DNA of 64,000 nt from Pseudocalidococcus sp964653145 (GTDB taxonomy: Bacteria; Cyanobacteriota; Cyanobacteriia; Thermosynechococcales; Thermosynechococcaceae): the NCBI GenBank assembly GCA_964653145.1, contig CAZZCG010000004.1, positions 1-64,000 of the forward strand, read 5' to 3'. Below the pieces are notes generated by a model. The model did no database searches, was not told the origin of the DNA, and worked only from the letters and a program-made list of their open reading frames with translations. This document shows, one piece after another, positions 17,187-25,938 of the stretch; positions within the stretch are counted from its first letter, which is position 1; every line of letters starts with the position of its first letter. A program made the translations under genes and the position numbers.

Positions 17187-18533
17187 TTAAAGCGCAGGAG
17201 CTAGGGTTGGCTCAGGTTCAGGGGTGGGTGAGGGGGTAACGGCGGAAAAATTCCCTGCTGGACAGGCCTGTTTTGCCATCCGGGTCGCGGGCCAAGTAAA
17301 CAGGGATTGTAGGGCTGCTTGGCGAGTTTCCGGGGGTTCGGGCCCCAGGCTCCACAAGCTCTCAAAGAAAAAGAAGGCAACCCCCAAGCCATCCATTTGA
17401 GCGGCAGTAACCTTGGCTTTCACCAGATCAATCGGGGTGCGGTTGGTGCGTAATCCGGTTAAGACGCCGACCCCAGTAGGAATTTTGGCTTTGGCGGCCT
17501 GGAGTTCTGGACGGACAATTTGCTCCATAAACGCTTGAATGCTAGGGCGATACACCTGGACAATTAATTCATCCACCAGATCCTGATTAATCCAAGCGAC
17601 CCAATCTTGGAGGGAACTGTTGTAGGCCGAGGGATAGGGATTTGGGGACACTGAGACAATGGCATTGGGTTTACGGGCTTTCACGGCCTCGTGGATCTCA
17701 TTCATAAATGCTGTAATTTTGTCTGCCCGCCATTTGACCCAATCCGTGGCCTGGGGATGGGCTGGAGCTTCTTTTTTCGTCTCTGCCTTATACAGGGCTA
17801 GGGTATAGGGGTCGTAACCAAACTCGTTGGGCAAGCTCATGTGGTCGTCAAACTGAATCCCGTCGCCATCGTAAAGGCTCACCACCTCCACCACTAAATC
17901 CTTGATAAATTTCTGCACCTCAGGATGAAAGGGATTTAGCCAGACCACTTCACCGGCGGCCCCAACCCAGGTTTTTGTTCCATCTCGGCGTTGCGTGACC
18001 CAGGTGGGATGTTGGATGACCAGTTCTGAGGTTTCTGGGGCCATGAAGCCGAATTCAAACCAGGGAATTGCCAATAACCCTCGACAATGGGCCTGTTGAA
18101 TCACCTCGGCCAAAATGTCGTAACCGTCTTGGACGCCGCGAATCACAAAGGGCTGAATGTTGTGGCGTTGGGCAATGGGGCTGGGGTAGGTGACATAGCC
18201 GGAATTCCAGATCACCGGATAAACCGTATTGAAATTAAGTTGGGTCAGCTTATCCAGGGCCTGGGTTAACCGCTCCCGATCTCGTAATACCGGGGTGTCC
18301 GTAGTGGTCAGCCAAACGCCGCGAATTTCAGTCCGGGGGGCGGGGGTGGGGGTGAGTGGGGGCAAGTAAATATCATCCGGTGGCTCAGGATTTTCCGGAA
18401 TTGGCACTGCCATCGGTTGAGCAACCATCGGTGACTGTAATCCAATGGCCAAGACCAATCCTAGGGCACATCCCCAAAGAACCAGCCACCGCCAACGACG
18501 CCATTGCCGAAATGTCGATCTTCCCAATCCCAT
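17187..18533 (-). CDS. Family-10-like glycosyl hydrolase (GHL10/DUF187), exported
   Basis: A 448-residue protein. The N-terminus is basic then hydrophobic (VLWGCALGLVLAIGLQSP, about 18-36), a signal peptide or anchor. A Pro/Thr-rich linker precedes the catalytic barrel, which starts RGVWLTTTDTPVLRD and contains YPVIWNSGYVTYPSP and the acidic DGIQFDDHMSLP motif. The tail is again proline-rich. GHL10 proteins are predicted to act on cell-envelope polysaccharides such as peptidoglycan. It heads a minus-strand series toward tldD. Confidence 0.88.
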   Translation of the reverse strand: MGLGRSTFRQWRRWRWLVLWGCALGLVLAIGLQSPMVAQPMAVPIPENPEPPDDIYLPPLTPTPAPRTEIRGVWLTTTDTPVLRDRERLTQALDKLTQLNFNTVYPVIWNSGYVTYPSPIAQRHNIQPFVIRGVQDGYDILAEVIQQAHCRGLLAIPWFEFGFMAPETSELVIQHPTWVTQRRDGTKTWVGAAGEVVWLNPFHPEVQKFIKDLVVEVVSLYDGDGIQFDDHMSLPNEFGYDPYTLALYKAETKKEAPAHPQATDWVKWRADKITAFMNEIHEAVKARKPNAIVSVSPNPYPSAYNSSLQDWVAWINQDLVDELIVQVYRPSIQAFMEQIVRPELQAAKAKIPTGVGVLTGLRTNRTPIDLVKAKVTAAQMDGLGVAFFFFESLWSLGPEPPETRQAALQSLFTWPATRMAKQACPAGNFSAVTPSPTPEPEPTLAPAL

Positions 18534-18757
18534 ATCCGCCCAAGAATTTACAAAATTTTAAGATTCTGCATCATTCTATGACTCTTTACTGGGACTTCAC
18601 CACCTTGGCCAAGGTTGCCCGATCTCCGCCCCCGGCCTGGGAAAGCCCTATTGAATAGTCCAATGTTGTCCATATAATTCTTCCGCTGTGGGGAACCCAG
18701 GCCTCGGCAATTTCCTAACCTTGTTAATATAAGTTAATAAATCTTGAGATTTGTCCC

Positions 18758-19651
18758 GTGACCAGCCAACTTGCGATTGAGTCCCCTACCGATCCCTTTG
18801 ATATTGAGTTAGAGTCCCAGTTCTGGCAGTGGCGGGGGCAACGAATCCATTACGTCCAGGCCGGGTCAGGGGTCACTAATCTTCTCCTAGTCCATGGGTT
18901 TGGAGCTTCCACGGATCATTGGCGCAAAAACATCGCTCAACTCTCAAAACACCACCGCGTCTGGGCCATTGATTTGTTGGGATTTGGACGCTCGGAAAAA
19001 CCAGCCCTGACCTACAGTGGCGAACTCTGGCGAGATCAACTCCAAGACTTTTGCCAATCCATAATCCAGGCCCCAGTGGTAGTGGCCGGTAATTCCCTTG
19101 GAGGCTATGCTGCTTTGTGTTTTGCCGTAGATTGTCCCGAGTTGACCCAGGGTTTAATTCTTCTCAACTGTGCCGGCCCCTTCAGTGACGAGCAGCAAAA
19201 ACAAGGGTTTAACCTCCAGCGGGCGATTCTGAAACTCCCCTTTGTGGTGGAAATTTTTAGTTTTGTGCTCTTTCAACAGATGCGGCAACGGAAAAAAATT
19301 CGCGATGTTCTCCTGAAGGTGTACAAAGATCCCACTGCAGTTACAGATCGTCTGGTGGAGGAAATCTATCGACCGGCCTTTGATCGGGGCGCCTTGGGGG
19401 TTTTTGGGGCAGTGTTTAAGTCTCCTCCGGGGCGACCTTTAGATGTACTTCTGGGGCAATTAGCAAAGCCTTTGTTTCTACTTTGGGGGGAAGCAGATCC
19501 TTGGATGTCAGCCAGCAAAGCCCAAAAAATGCAGGCCTACTATCCCCAGGCGGACTTAGCTCTCGTGAATGCTGGCCATTGTCCCCACGATGAATGCCCT
19601 GGGGAGGTGAATGCGCTGATCCAGGCCTGGATAGAAAAATTAGCAGCCTAA
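18758..19651 (+). CDS. Alpha/beta hydrolase
   Basis: A 297-residue alpha/beta-fold hydrolase starting at GTG. The oxyanion region is LLVHGFGASTDHW, the nucleophile elbow is GNSLGG with S113, the acid is the Asp in GEADPW (near 247), and the base is the His in NAGHCPHDE (near 274). All three catalytic residues are intact. The similar cyanobacterial proteins are annotated as haloalkane dehalogenase- or esterase-like, but the substrate cannot be read here. It is monocistronic, and its -10 region probably lies in the AT-rich sequence at 18720-18745. Confidence 0.9.
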   Translation: MTSQLAIESPTDPFDIELESQFWQWRGQRIHYVQAGSGVTNLLLVHGFGASTDHWRKNIAQLSKHHRVWAIDLLGFGRSEKPALTYSGELWRDQLQDFCQSIIQAPVVVAGNSLGGYAALCFAVDCPELTQGLILLNCAGPFSDEQQKQGFNLQRAILKLPFVVEIFSFVLFQQMRQRKKIRDVLLKVYKDPTAVTDRLVEEIYRPAFDRGALGVFGAVFKSPPGRPLDVLLGQLAKPLFLLWGEADPWMSASKAQKMQAYYPQADLALVNAGHCPHDECPGEVNALIQAWIEKLAA

Positions 19652-19766
19652 GGTTTTATGAACTTTCCTACTCCAGAGCATCATCTCCATCGGTAGGGTT
19701 AAGGCCTGAAGGAAGGGAATCAAAAGAATCAGCTATTCTGGAGTAGTTGCGCTGAATCCTTGACCT

Positions 19767-20177
19767 ATGGCCTGGAAAGAAACGAGTGTTGCCCTTGGGG
19801 TTGTGTGCTTAGGTGTGTTTATCCCCCTAGAAGCCCGCAGTGAATCCCAGCGAACTCTCTTGGCCCAGGCCGCCGACCTGCAACCGATTGAAGCGGGGAC
19901 ACCCCTGGGTGGTCAAGCTCAACCCCTACCCCTGCCCCAACCTGGCCCCAACTATCAGGGAGCCGATCAAGTCCTTGAAGAATCCGGGCAAGTTGCCCAA
20001 CAGGAGGCGGCCGTCAGTCTAATTCGCCAAACCCAAGACTCAGGCCTACTCAACGATGACTACGTGGGCAGCCCGGTGTACTTTAACTGGGCCGATGGAC
20101 AGCAAATGGGGGTGCCTGTGGACGACGCCATTGGAACCTGGGGCGATGGTTACTATCCCTACACAGCGGATTTCTAA
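19767..20177 (+). CDS. Exported protein of unknown function
   Basis: A 136-residue protein. The N-terminus (SVALGVVCLGVFIPLEARS) is a likely signal peptide with cleavage near residue 25. The rest is rich in Gln, Pro and Asp, with a tail DGQQMGVPVDDAIGTWGDGYYP. I recognise no domain. A small exported protein with a proline/glutamine linker is common in cyanobacteria. It is followed, convergently, by the DUF1345 gene 30 bp away. Confidence 0.6.
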   Translation: MAWKETSVALGVVCLGVFIPLEARSESQRTLLAQAADLQPIEAGTPLGGQAQPLPLPQPGPNYQGADQVLEESGQVAQQEAAVSLIRQTQDSGLLNDDYVGSPVYFNWADGQQMGVPVDDAIGTWGDGYYPYTADF

Positions 20178-20206
20178 ATGTTCCCTAGCCTGCCTTGCAT
20201 AGTTAC

Positions 20207-20884
20207 CTAAGCCAGATTGGAAACAATATTCACCACCAGGCCAAAAATCACCGCCACAAACATAAATCCCAGGACTGACTGCACCAAGCTCACGGAACGC
20301 ATTTCATAGCTCAAGATGGACACGTCTGAGGTTTGGTAGCACATGGCAATGGTGAACGAGTAATAGAGAAAGTCGCGGTAAGACACTAGACCATCGTGGG
20401 GAAATTCCAGACCCTTCACATAGGGAAGAGCTTCATCGCTGACTTGGGGTAAATGTTGCACTTCGTCGTAATAGAGCCGAGCATAGTGAATCGCATAGTA
20501 GGTGTGAACGATCAGCCAGGATAAAAAAACTGCTAAAAGTGAGAGTCCCAGATGGGCATTGGTGACCAGTGGGGGATATTTTTGCGAGTTATCCAGCATA
20601 ATTGCTACCCCCAGCAAACTTGATAGGGAAAAAAGTACGACGATGGTCAACAGTCCCAAGGTGCTCGGTTCCCCCCGTTGGGCATAGCGGTAGGTTTGTT
20701 CCGGAGTCGCTTGCCACATAAAGAAGCCAAGAATTGCCAGATGAAGCAACAACCCCAAGTCAAACGCCAAGAGGATTCGTAACTCCCACCACTGGGTTGA
20801 CCATGCCCTATACACCAGTACCATGACCGCGAAGGACAAAAGAGAGCGCACCCAGGGACTCACTAACCAAGGTGTATATCTCAA
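20207..20884 (-). CDS. DUF1345 membrane protein
   Basis: A 225-residue protein with about five or six hydrophobic segments. The conserved core HTYYAIHYARLYY and DFLYYSFTIAMCYQTSDVSI matches DUF1345, a bacterial membrane family of unknown role. The tail has a last span near 200-220. It lies 70 bp downstream of lepB on the same strand. Confidence 0.85.
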   Translation of the reverse strand: MRYTPWLVSPWVRSLLSFAVMVLVYRAWSTQWWELRILLAFDLGLLLHLAILGFFMWQATPEQTYRYAQRGEPSTLGLLTIVVLFSLSSLLGVAIMLDNSQKYPPLVTNAHLGLSLLAVFLSWLIVHTYYAIHYARLYYDEVQHLPQVSDEALPYVKGLEFPHDGLVSYRDFLYYSFTIAMCYQTSDVSILSYEMRSVSLVQSVLGFMFVAVIFGLVVNIVSNLA

Positions 20885-20954
20885 GGCTCACCTATTCCAT
20901 AACTCGGACTTCTCTAGGTAATGGCGAGCAAGGGCCGGGAAAATTCAAAATCCC

Positions 20955-21602
20955 TCAATCTTCGGCTTGGGCAGACCCCTCGGGAATTAAAGACCAACGT
21001 GTGGGGGGCCAAAACCGTACGGCGGCCCGACCAATAATATGATCCCGTGGGACAACTCCCCAGCAACGACCATCTAAGCTATTTCCCCGATTGTCGCCGA
21101 GAACCAAATAGGAGTCTGGGGGAATAACTTGAGGTTGACCTAAAAATGGCATCATTCCCGCACAGGTATCCACTGTCGTAAACGAGGAAAGGGGCAAGTA
21201 GGGTTCTGGAAAGGGTTGGCCATTAATTAAAACTCGCCCTGAGGAAATTGCCACCTGATCTCCCGGCATCCCAACAATTCGCTTGATAAACGCATCCCGA
21301 AAACCAACGGCCTGGAGTGTATCCGTGGGGTTAAAAACCACAATGTCGCCGCGGCGGGGGGGATGGAAGTAGTAACCTACTTTCTCGACAATTAGACGAT
21401 CATCAATTTCCAGGGTAGGTTCCATCGAGCCAGAGGGAATATAGCGGGCCTCGGCCACAAACGTCCGAATTCCAAAGGCCAAAATCAGCGCCATTCCCAG
21501 GGTTTTGAGAATTTCTACCCACCAGGCCTCAGCTTTCTCCGGTGTTGGGGTTTCAGGGGAAGATTGGGGTTGTTCCGTTGCCTTGAGGCCATCATCTGTC
21601 AT
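20955..21602 (-). CDS. lepB: Signal peptidase I
   Basis: A 215-residue membrane-anchored serine protease that cleaves signal peptides at the outer face of the membrane. One N-terminal span lies near 28-50. Box B is YIPSGSMEPTL with nucleophile S59. Box D is FIKRIVGMPGD with general base K107. Box E is VLGDNRGNSLDGR. All catalytic residues are intact. Confidence 0.95.
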   Translation of the reverse strand: MTDDGLKATEQPQSSPETPTPEKAEAWWVEILKTLGMALILAFGIRTFVAEARYIPSGSMEPTLEIDDRLIVEKVGYYFHPPRRGDIVVFNPTDTLQAVGFRDAFIKRIVGMPGDQVAISSGRVLINGQPFPEPYLPLSSFTTVDTCAGMMPFLGQPQVIPPDSYLVLGDNRGNSLDGRCWGVVPRDHIIGRAAVRFWPPTRWSLIPEGSAQAED

Positions 21603-21920
21603 AGAGAGCGTATTTCCTTAAAATCCGTAAATTTCCTGTACCCAGAACCGACCCCTCGATAACTAAGCTTTTGAGTTTGGGCAAGGCGGCCAGACCTGTC
21701 CAGGGCAAAACTGTGGATGAAACGCTCCTATTGTAACAAGGGAAACATCGCCCACCTGTTATGAAATTTTCTAAAAAATAAAACTCTAAAATGCTTGCAA
21801 CTGTTGTCAGTGAGCTATCCATCGGGTTTCAGGGCTCCAGGGGTTAAACTGCGGGGTAATTAGGTGTTTGGTAAATAATCATGGTGAACAGAGTTTGGAG
21901 AGAACAGCCATGGGGACATT

Positions 21921-22052
21921 TTGGGCCGTATTGGAATTCCCTCTGATGTGGCCGACGCCGCTCTGTTTCTTTGCTCACCAGAAGCTGCCTATATCACCGG
22001 GGCCTGTTTGACCGTGGACGGTGGATTTTCCCTGGGCCTGCGACTCCTTTAA
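21921..22052 (+). pseudogene. C-terminal remnant of a short-chain dehydrogenase/reductase
   Basis: The frame reads LGRIGIPSDVADAALFLCSP, AAYITGACLTVDGG and a short tail before TAA. This is the exact C-terminal signature of FabG-like SDRs (GRxGxPxDVAxxxxFL, SxxAxYITGxxxxVDGG). The NAD-binding N-terminus and the Tyr-Lys active site are absent upstream: the frame is closed by a stop at 21885-21887. It is therefore a relic about 44 residues long. Confidence 0.75.
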
Positions 22053-22150
22053 CGGTTGAACTCCGCTTCAGGGCAAGAGTTAGGTTTTCGGCCAGGGAGT
22101 TGGTAGGCTTTTAGGTATTGTGATGCCCGATCGGGTCAAAAATTGTCCCC

Positions 22151-23422
22151 ATGCCTGTTTGGTTTGCCCTGAGTGTCATTAGTGTATTTTTGGCTCTTTC
22201 CTGGTTAGTGGAACATCCCCTCAGGGGGGTAATGGGCCTGGGGCTGTTGGGGGGCGGGGCCTGGTGGACAGGACAACGGCTTTGGTCAGGGGCGCCTAGG
22301 CTGGATTTACCCAAAACATCTGGGGTAACTCCTGCCGACATTAACGCTAAACTCCAGGCCTGTGAACTGTGGAATACCACCTTAAAGGAACTCCAGGCCC
22401 CGATGGATTTTGATCTTCCCTTGGCATCCCTGCACCAGGCCAAGAGTCGGCAGAGCCTAGAGATTGGAATTTGGGGAAACCTCGGAAGTTATCCGGCCGA
22501 GCTTGAATCCCAGATTAGTCCCAATCTTGACCCCAACACTCAGATCAAATACCTGAAAGCCCTTCACCATCCTCCCCAGGCCGACTTGACCCTATTTCTG
22601 ATTAACGGTGACTTGACCCAAACAGAACTCCAGGCCTTAAGGGTGTTGAAATCTGAGCAGTATCCAGTTTTGCTGGTCTGGCCCCAATCCCCCCAGGAGA
22701 GTTTGGCCAATCAGGGCCTCATTGCCGCGGAATTAACTCGCAAACTAAAGTCCTTGCTATCTCAGGAGGATTGGCTGAGCCTCAAGCCTGGACAATGGCA
22801 ACCGCTGATTTCCCGTTTGGCTCAGATCCAGACCCAAGACCGACAACGACTCATTCACCAACGCACCTTTTCCGCCGCCCAAAAACTTGAGGAGCAAATT
22901 CGGGTACAGGTCAAACAGTTCCGTCAAACCTTGGCCCTACCAATTATTACCCGCTATCAATGGCTGGGGGCGGGGGTTGCTGCTGTGAATCCGATTCCCC
23001 TGCTCGATTTGGTTGTGACTGGCGGCTTGTTGGTGCAGTTAACCCTGGAATTGGGCAAACTCTATCAACGAGATTTCGAGGTAACCCAGGCCAGGCCCCT
23101 TGCTGAAACCCTCCTTCGGCAAATGCTGCAATTGGGAGCTGTGGAAGTATCAACTCAAGCCTTAGGGCACTGGTTAAAGGGCAACAGTATCACCTATTTG
23201 GCTGGGAGTTGTGTCCAAGGGGCGAGTGTAGCCTACGTGATTCGCGTCGGGGGACTCAGCTTAATTGACTACTGGCAAACTTTGGCTGACCAACCCCAAA
23301 GACAGACCCATGGTCGTCCTCAACTCCAGGCCAGTGTGCAACGGGTGTTAGCCCAACTCCCCCGGCAAGCTTTTTTCCGCCAGTTTCAATTCCCAAACCT
23401 ACCCATCCATCCTGCGACCTGA
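22151..23422 (+). CDS. DUF697/YcjF-like membrane protein
   Basis: A 423-residue protein. Hydrophobic segments open it (about 3-50). A soluble middle (about 75-260) has a Ras-like beta/alpha look (LEIGIWGNLGSYPA, LTLFLINGDLT, YPVLLVWPQ) but no intact P-loop: GNLGSYPA replaces GxxxxGK[ST]. The C-terminus (about 290-400), with AAVNPIPLLDLVVTGGLLVQ, is the DUF697 domain typical of GTPase-linked membrane proteins. It may be a cyanobacterial GTPase relative that has lost nucleotide binding. Confidence 0.7.
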   Translation: MPVWFALSVISVFLALSWLVEHPLRGVMGLGLLGGGAWWTGQRLWSGAPRLDLPKTSGVTPADINAKLQACELWNTTLKELQAPMDFDLPLASLHQAKSRQSLEIGIWGNLGSYPAELESQISPNLDPNTQIKYLKALHHPPQADLTLFLINGDLTQTELQALRVLKSEQYPVLLVWPQSPQESLANQGLIAAELTRKLKSLLSQEDWLSLKPGQWQPLISRLAQIQTQDRQRLIHQRTFSAAQKLEEQIRVQVKQFRQTLALPIITRYQWLGAGVAAVNPIPLLDLVVTGGLLVQLTLELGKLYQRDFEVTQARPLAETLLRQMLQLGAVEVSTQALGHWLKGNSITYLAGSCVQGASVAYVIRVGGLSLIDYWQTLADQPQRQTHGRPQLQASVQRVLAQLPRQAFFRQFQFPNLPIHPAT

Positions 23423-23647
23423 TCTGAACCAGATGTCAATTGCCCCAAGTCATTTCTGCTTAGGGTTAGATACTAAGGAAAACCTCAGGTATGGGTTATG
23501 AACACTTTTGTCGTCAATCTTTTTGCGAAACCACCAGAGAAGTTAGTTGCAGGGCTGGGAGATGATAAAGGTCATTCTGTGGCCTGGTGAATCTAGAAAC
23601 GGAATGTTAAAATGAGGGGCTGTCTGAAATAATCAACGAGCTGCACT

Positions 23648-23827
23648 ATGGCTTGCCCAAAGAAGAAAACCTCTAAATCCAAACGGGATATCCGTCGTTC
23701 AAACTGGAAACGGAAAGCCAACTTACAAGCCCAACGCGCCCTTTCCCTTGGCAAATCCATCCTGACTGAGCGGGCCCAAGGGTTCTATTTCCCGGAACAG
23801 GATCAGGAAGACGAGGCTGAATCCTAG
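23648..23827 (+). CDS. rpmF: 50S ribosomal protein L32
   Basis: A 59-residue protein, MACPKKKTSKSKRDIRRSNW at the start, then a basic middle and an acidic tail (QDQEDEAES). The N-terminal half, especially PKKKTSKSKRD, is the L32 signature. The usual bacterial zinc-binding cysteine pairs are absent, as is common in cyanobacterial and chloroplast L32. It precedes the ABC ATPase gene by 49 bp. Confidence 0.93.
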   Translation: MACPKKKTSKSKRDIRRSNWKRKANLQAQRALSLGKSILTERAQGFYFPEQDQEDEAES

Positions 23828-23876
23828 GTTGAGGTTGAGTTCTCAAGACACAGCGCTTAGGATGCAGTAACTACCT

Positions 23877-25109
23877 GTGGCAGCCGTTGTTCTGGAGCAG
23901 CTAAGTAAATCCTACGGAACGGGCCGGGCTGGACAGTTGCCGGTTTCAGTTTTGGCGGACATAAATCTTCACATCCAAGATCAGGAATTCATGGTTTTGG
24001 TGGGGCCTTCCGGCTGCGGTAAAAGTACTCTGCTCCGACTGATTGCCGGCCTGGAAAAGCCAACAGCGGGCAAGATTTGGGTGGGGGAGCGATGTGTCAA
24101 TGATTTACCCCCAAAGGCTCGGGATATTGCCATGGTGTTTCAGAGCTATGCTCTCTATCCCCATTTGACGGTGGCGGATAATTTAGCCTTTGGGTTACGC
24201 CGGACTCCGACTCAGCATCTTGGCCTGGGCTCACAATCGTCACGGTTGGGTTTGCCTTTGCCCCTGGAAGCAGGCCTGGTGAATTTAACCCAACGCCTAC
24301 CGCGTCCCCTACAGTTTCAGTCACCTCGGGAACGTGCCATTCAAGCCCGAATTCAGACCGTGGCCGAAATGCTGCAAATTCAACCCCTGATGCAGCGGTA
24401 TCCCAAGCAACTTTCGGGGGGACAGAAGCAACGGGTCGCGTTGGGTCGCGCCATGGCCCGCAATCCCCAGGCTTTTCTGATGGATGAGCCGCTGTCCAAC
24501 CTAGATGCCAAATTGCGGACAGAAACCCGCGCCCAAATCGTCCAACTCCAGCGGCAATTAGGGGTGACGACGATTTATGTTACCCACGACCAAACTGAAG
24601 CCATGACCATGGGGGATCGGATTGTGGTTCTCAATGGCGGCAAAATTCAACAATTGGGGACTCCCCTGGAACTTTATCAACGCCCTGCTAATCGGTTTGT
24701 GGCAGAGTTCATTGGTTCGCCGCCGATGAATTTTCTCTCCGTCAGCTATCGAGGGCAACAATTACACTGTGGAGCTTGGGCCTGGGACGTACCGCTGGCC
24801 TGGCGATCAAGTTTAGCTGCCTATGAACATAAATCCCTCATTTTCGGGGTGCGGCCAGAATCCCTTCACCTCAGTTCCGAGTCCCCAAATCATCTGCCCG
24901 TCAAGGTTGTTCTGGTGGAAGCACTGGGCCATGAAACCTCTTTGGCGGTGGAAGTGATCCTCAACTCAGAATCCCAGGCCTGGCGGGTGCGGGCGGGGGC
25001 AGGATTACGGGTCAGCGTGGGTGATCAGCTTTGGTTGTCCCTGGGGGAAACAGGGATTCATCTGTTTGATCCGGAGACTGGCCTGGCCCTGGAGACTAGA
25101 AGCGAATAA
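23877..25109 (+). CDS. ABC transporter ATPase, MalK/UgpC sugar type, with an insertion
   Basis: A 410-residue ATPase (GTG start). Walker A is GPSGCGKST (43-51), Q-loop VFQSYALYP, signature LSGGQKQR (179-186), Walker B AFLMDEPLSNLD and switch His in THDQTEAM. The C-terminal regulatory OB region begins near 285. Between FGLRR (109) and the helix VAEMLQIQ (162) there are about 50 residues, some 40 more than in E. coli MalK, proline- and leucine-rich and low in complexity. The permease at 6803 is a plausible partner because MalK ATPases often serve several distant permeases. Monocistronic, 49 bp after rpmF. Confidence 0.9.
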   Translation: MAAVVLEQLSKSYGTGRAGQLPVSVLADINLHIQDQEFMVLVGPSGCGKSTLLRLIAGLEKPTAGKIWVGERCVNDLPPKARDIAMVFQSYALYPHLTVADNLAFGLRRTPTQHLGLGSQSSRLGLPLPLEAGLVNLTQRLPRPLQFQSPRERAIQARIQTVAEMLQIQPLMQRYPKQLSGGQKQRVALGRAMARNPQAFLMDEPLSNLDAKLRTETRAQIVQLQRQLGVTTIYVTHDQTEAMTMGDRIVVLNGGKIQQLGTPLELYQRPANRFVAEFIGSPPMNFLSVSYRGQQLHCGAWAWDVPLAWRSSLAAYEHKSLIFGVRPESLHLSSESPNHLPVKVVLVEALGHETSLAVEVILNSESQAWRVRAGAGLRVSVGDQLWLSLGETGIHLFDPETGLALETRSE

Positions 25110-25167
25110 AGCCCATCCGCTATGCTAAAGACTCTAGGAACATTATTTTTTATCTAATGTTGGGGCA

Positions 25168-25938
25168 TTGTCTGTGGGACGCGGCTCAACTCCATCAGCA
25201 ACTCAGGTCAAGACCGTTAAACCCCGGCGTGGGCAACGTATTTTCCCCTCAGGCTCGATCCAGTATCGTCTCTATTGGCATTGGCCGTTGAACAGAAAGG
25301 CAACCTTGGCCTTGGGGGCGACTGTAATTGGTGTGGCCATCTGGGAAACCGATGCAGTTTTGTGTTTGGCAACCGCTGCAGGTATTGGAACTTTATTTCT
25401 GGTGCAGCGGGGTAAAAATCATTTGCTTGGGGCGGCTGGCCTGGTGGCAACCCTAGGACAAACTTTTTGGCGGGCTTGTCAAACGTTTCCCTTATTGTTG
25501 GCAGGGGTGGCGGCGATGGGGGCAACCAGTGGTACCTACGTGGCCCTGAAGTTGTGGCAAGCTAGTCCAAACTCTTGGTTGGGGCTGGGATTATTAATCC
25601 AAGGTTTGGGGATCTATGGACTCCTGGTTTTGGGGATGACTGTAAGCCAACAGCAACGCCAAGGACACCAAGAACAACAGTGGCAGGAGTTAATCCAGGC
25701 CCTAACCCATCCCCAGGCCCTGTCCCGCTATCTGGCCATTCGTCGCTTAAGTCGGCTGCCGTTAAGTCCGGATCAGGCCAAAATTTATCAAGAGTCCCTG
25801 GTGCTGCTATTGGCGACGGAAGCGGAAACTCAGGTCAAACAGGCAGCTCTGGAAACTCTTCATGCTTTGCCAATGCCCCTCCCCTTGAAGTTATCCGCCA
25901 AGCCAAGTTTATCGGTGCTGAGCCAAGTCAAGCATTAA
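25168..25938 (+). CDS. Membrane protein with HEAT/ARM-like C-terminus
   Basis: A 256-residue protein starting at TTG (GTG at 25174 is an alternative). The N-terminus is basic (QVKTVKPRRGQRIF). Four hydrophobic segments occupy about 45-165. A Gln-rich linker leads to two alpha-helical repeats (LIQALTHPQALSRYLAIRRL, then EAETQVKQAALETLHAL), which resemble HEAT repeats. I do not recognise the family. Its end overlaps the convergent PfkB gene by 4 bp. Confidence 0.65.
   Translation: MSVGRGSTPSATQVKTVKPRRGQRIFPSGSIQYRLYWHWPLNRKATLALGATVIGVAIWETDAVLCLATAAGIGTLFLVQRGKNHLLGAAGLVATLGQTFWRACQTFPLLLAGVAAMGATSGTYVALKLWQASPNSWLGLGLLIQGLGIYGLLVLGMTVSQQQRQGHQEQQWQELIQALTHPQALSRYLAIRRLSRLPLSPDQAKIYQESLVLLLATEAETQVKQAALETLHALPMPLPLKLSAKPSLSVLSQVKH

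Noticed and set aside
21592..21822. A 76-codon minus-strand frame upstream of lepB
   Set aside because: It overlaps the lepB start by 11 bp, has mixed composition and no recognisable motif. Probably chance.
23498..23590. A 30-codon plus-strand frame (MNTFVVNLFAKPPEKLVAGL and ten more) upstream of rpmF
   Set aside because: No ribosome binding site at the right distance, no recognised family and no overlap geometry that supports it. It could be real, but evidence is too thin to call.
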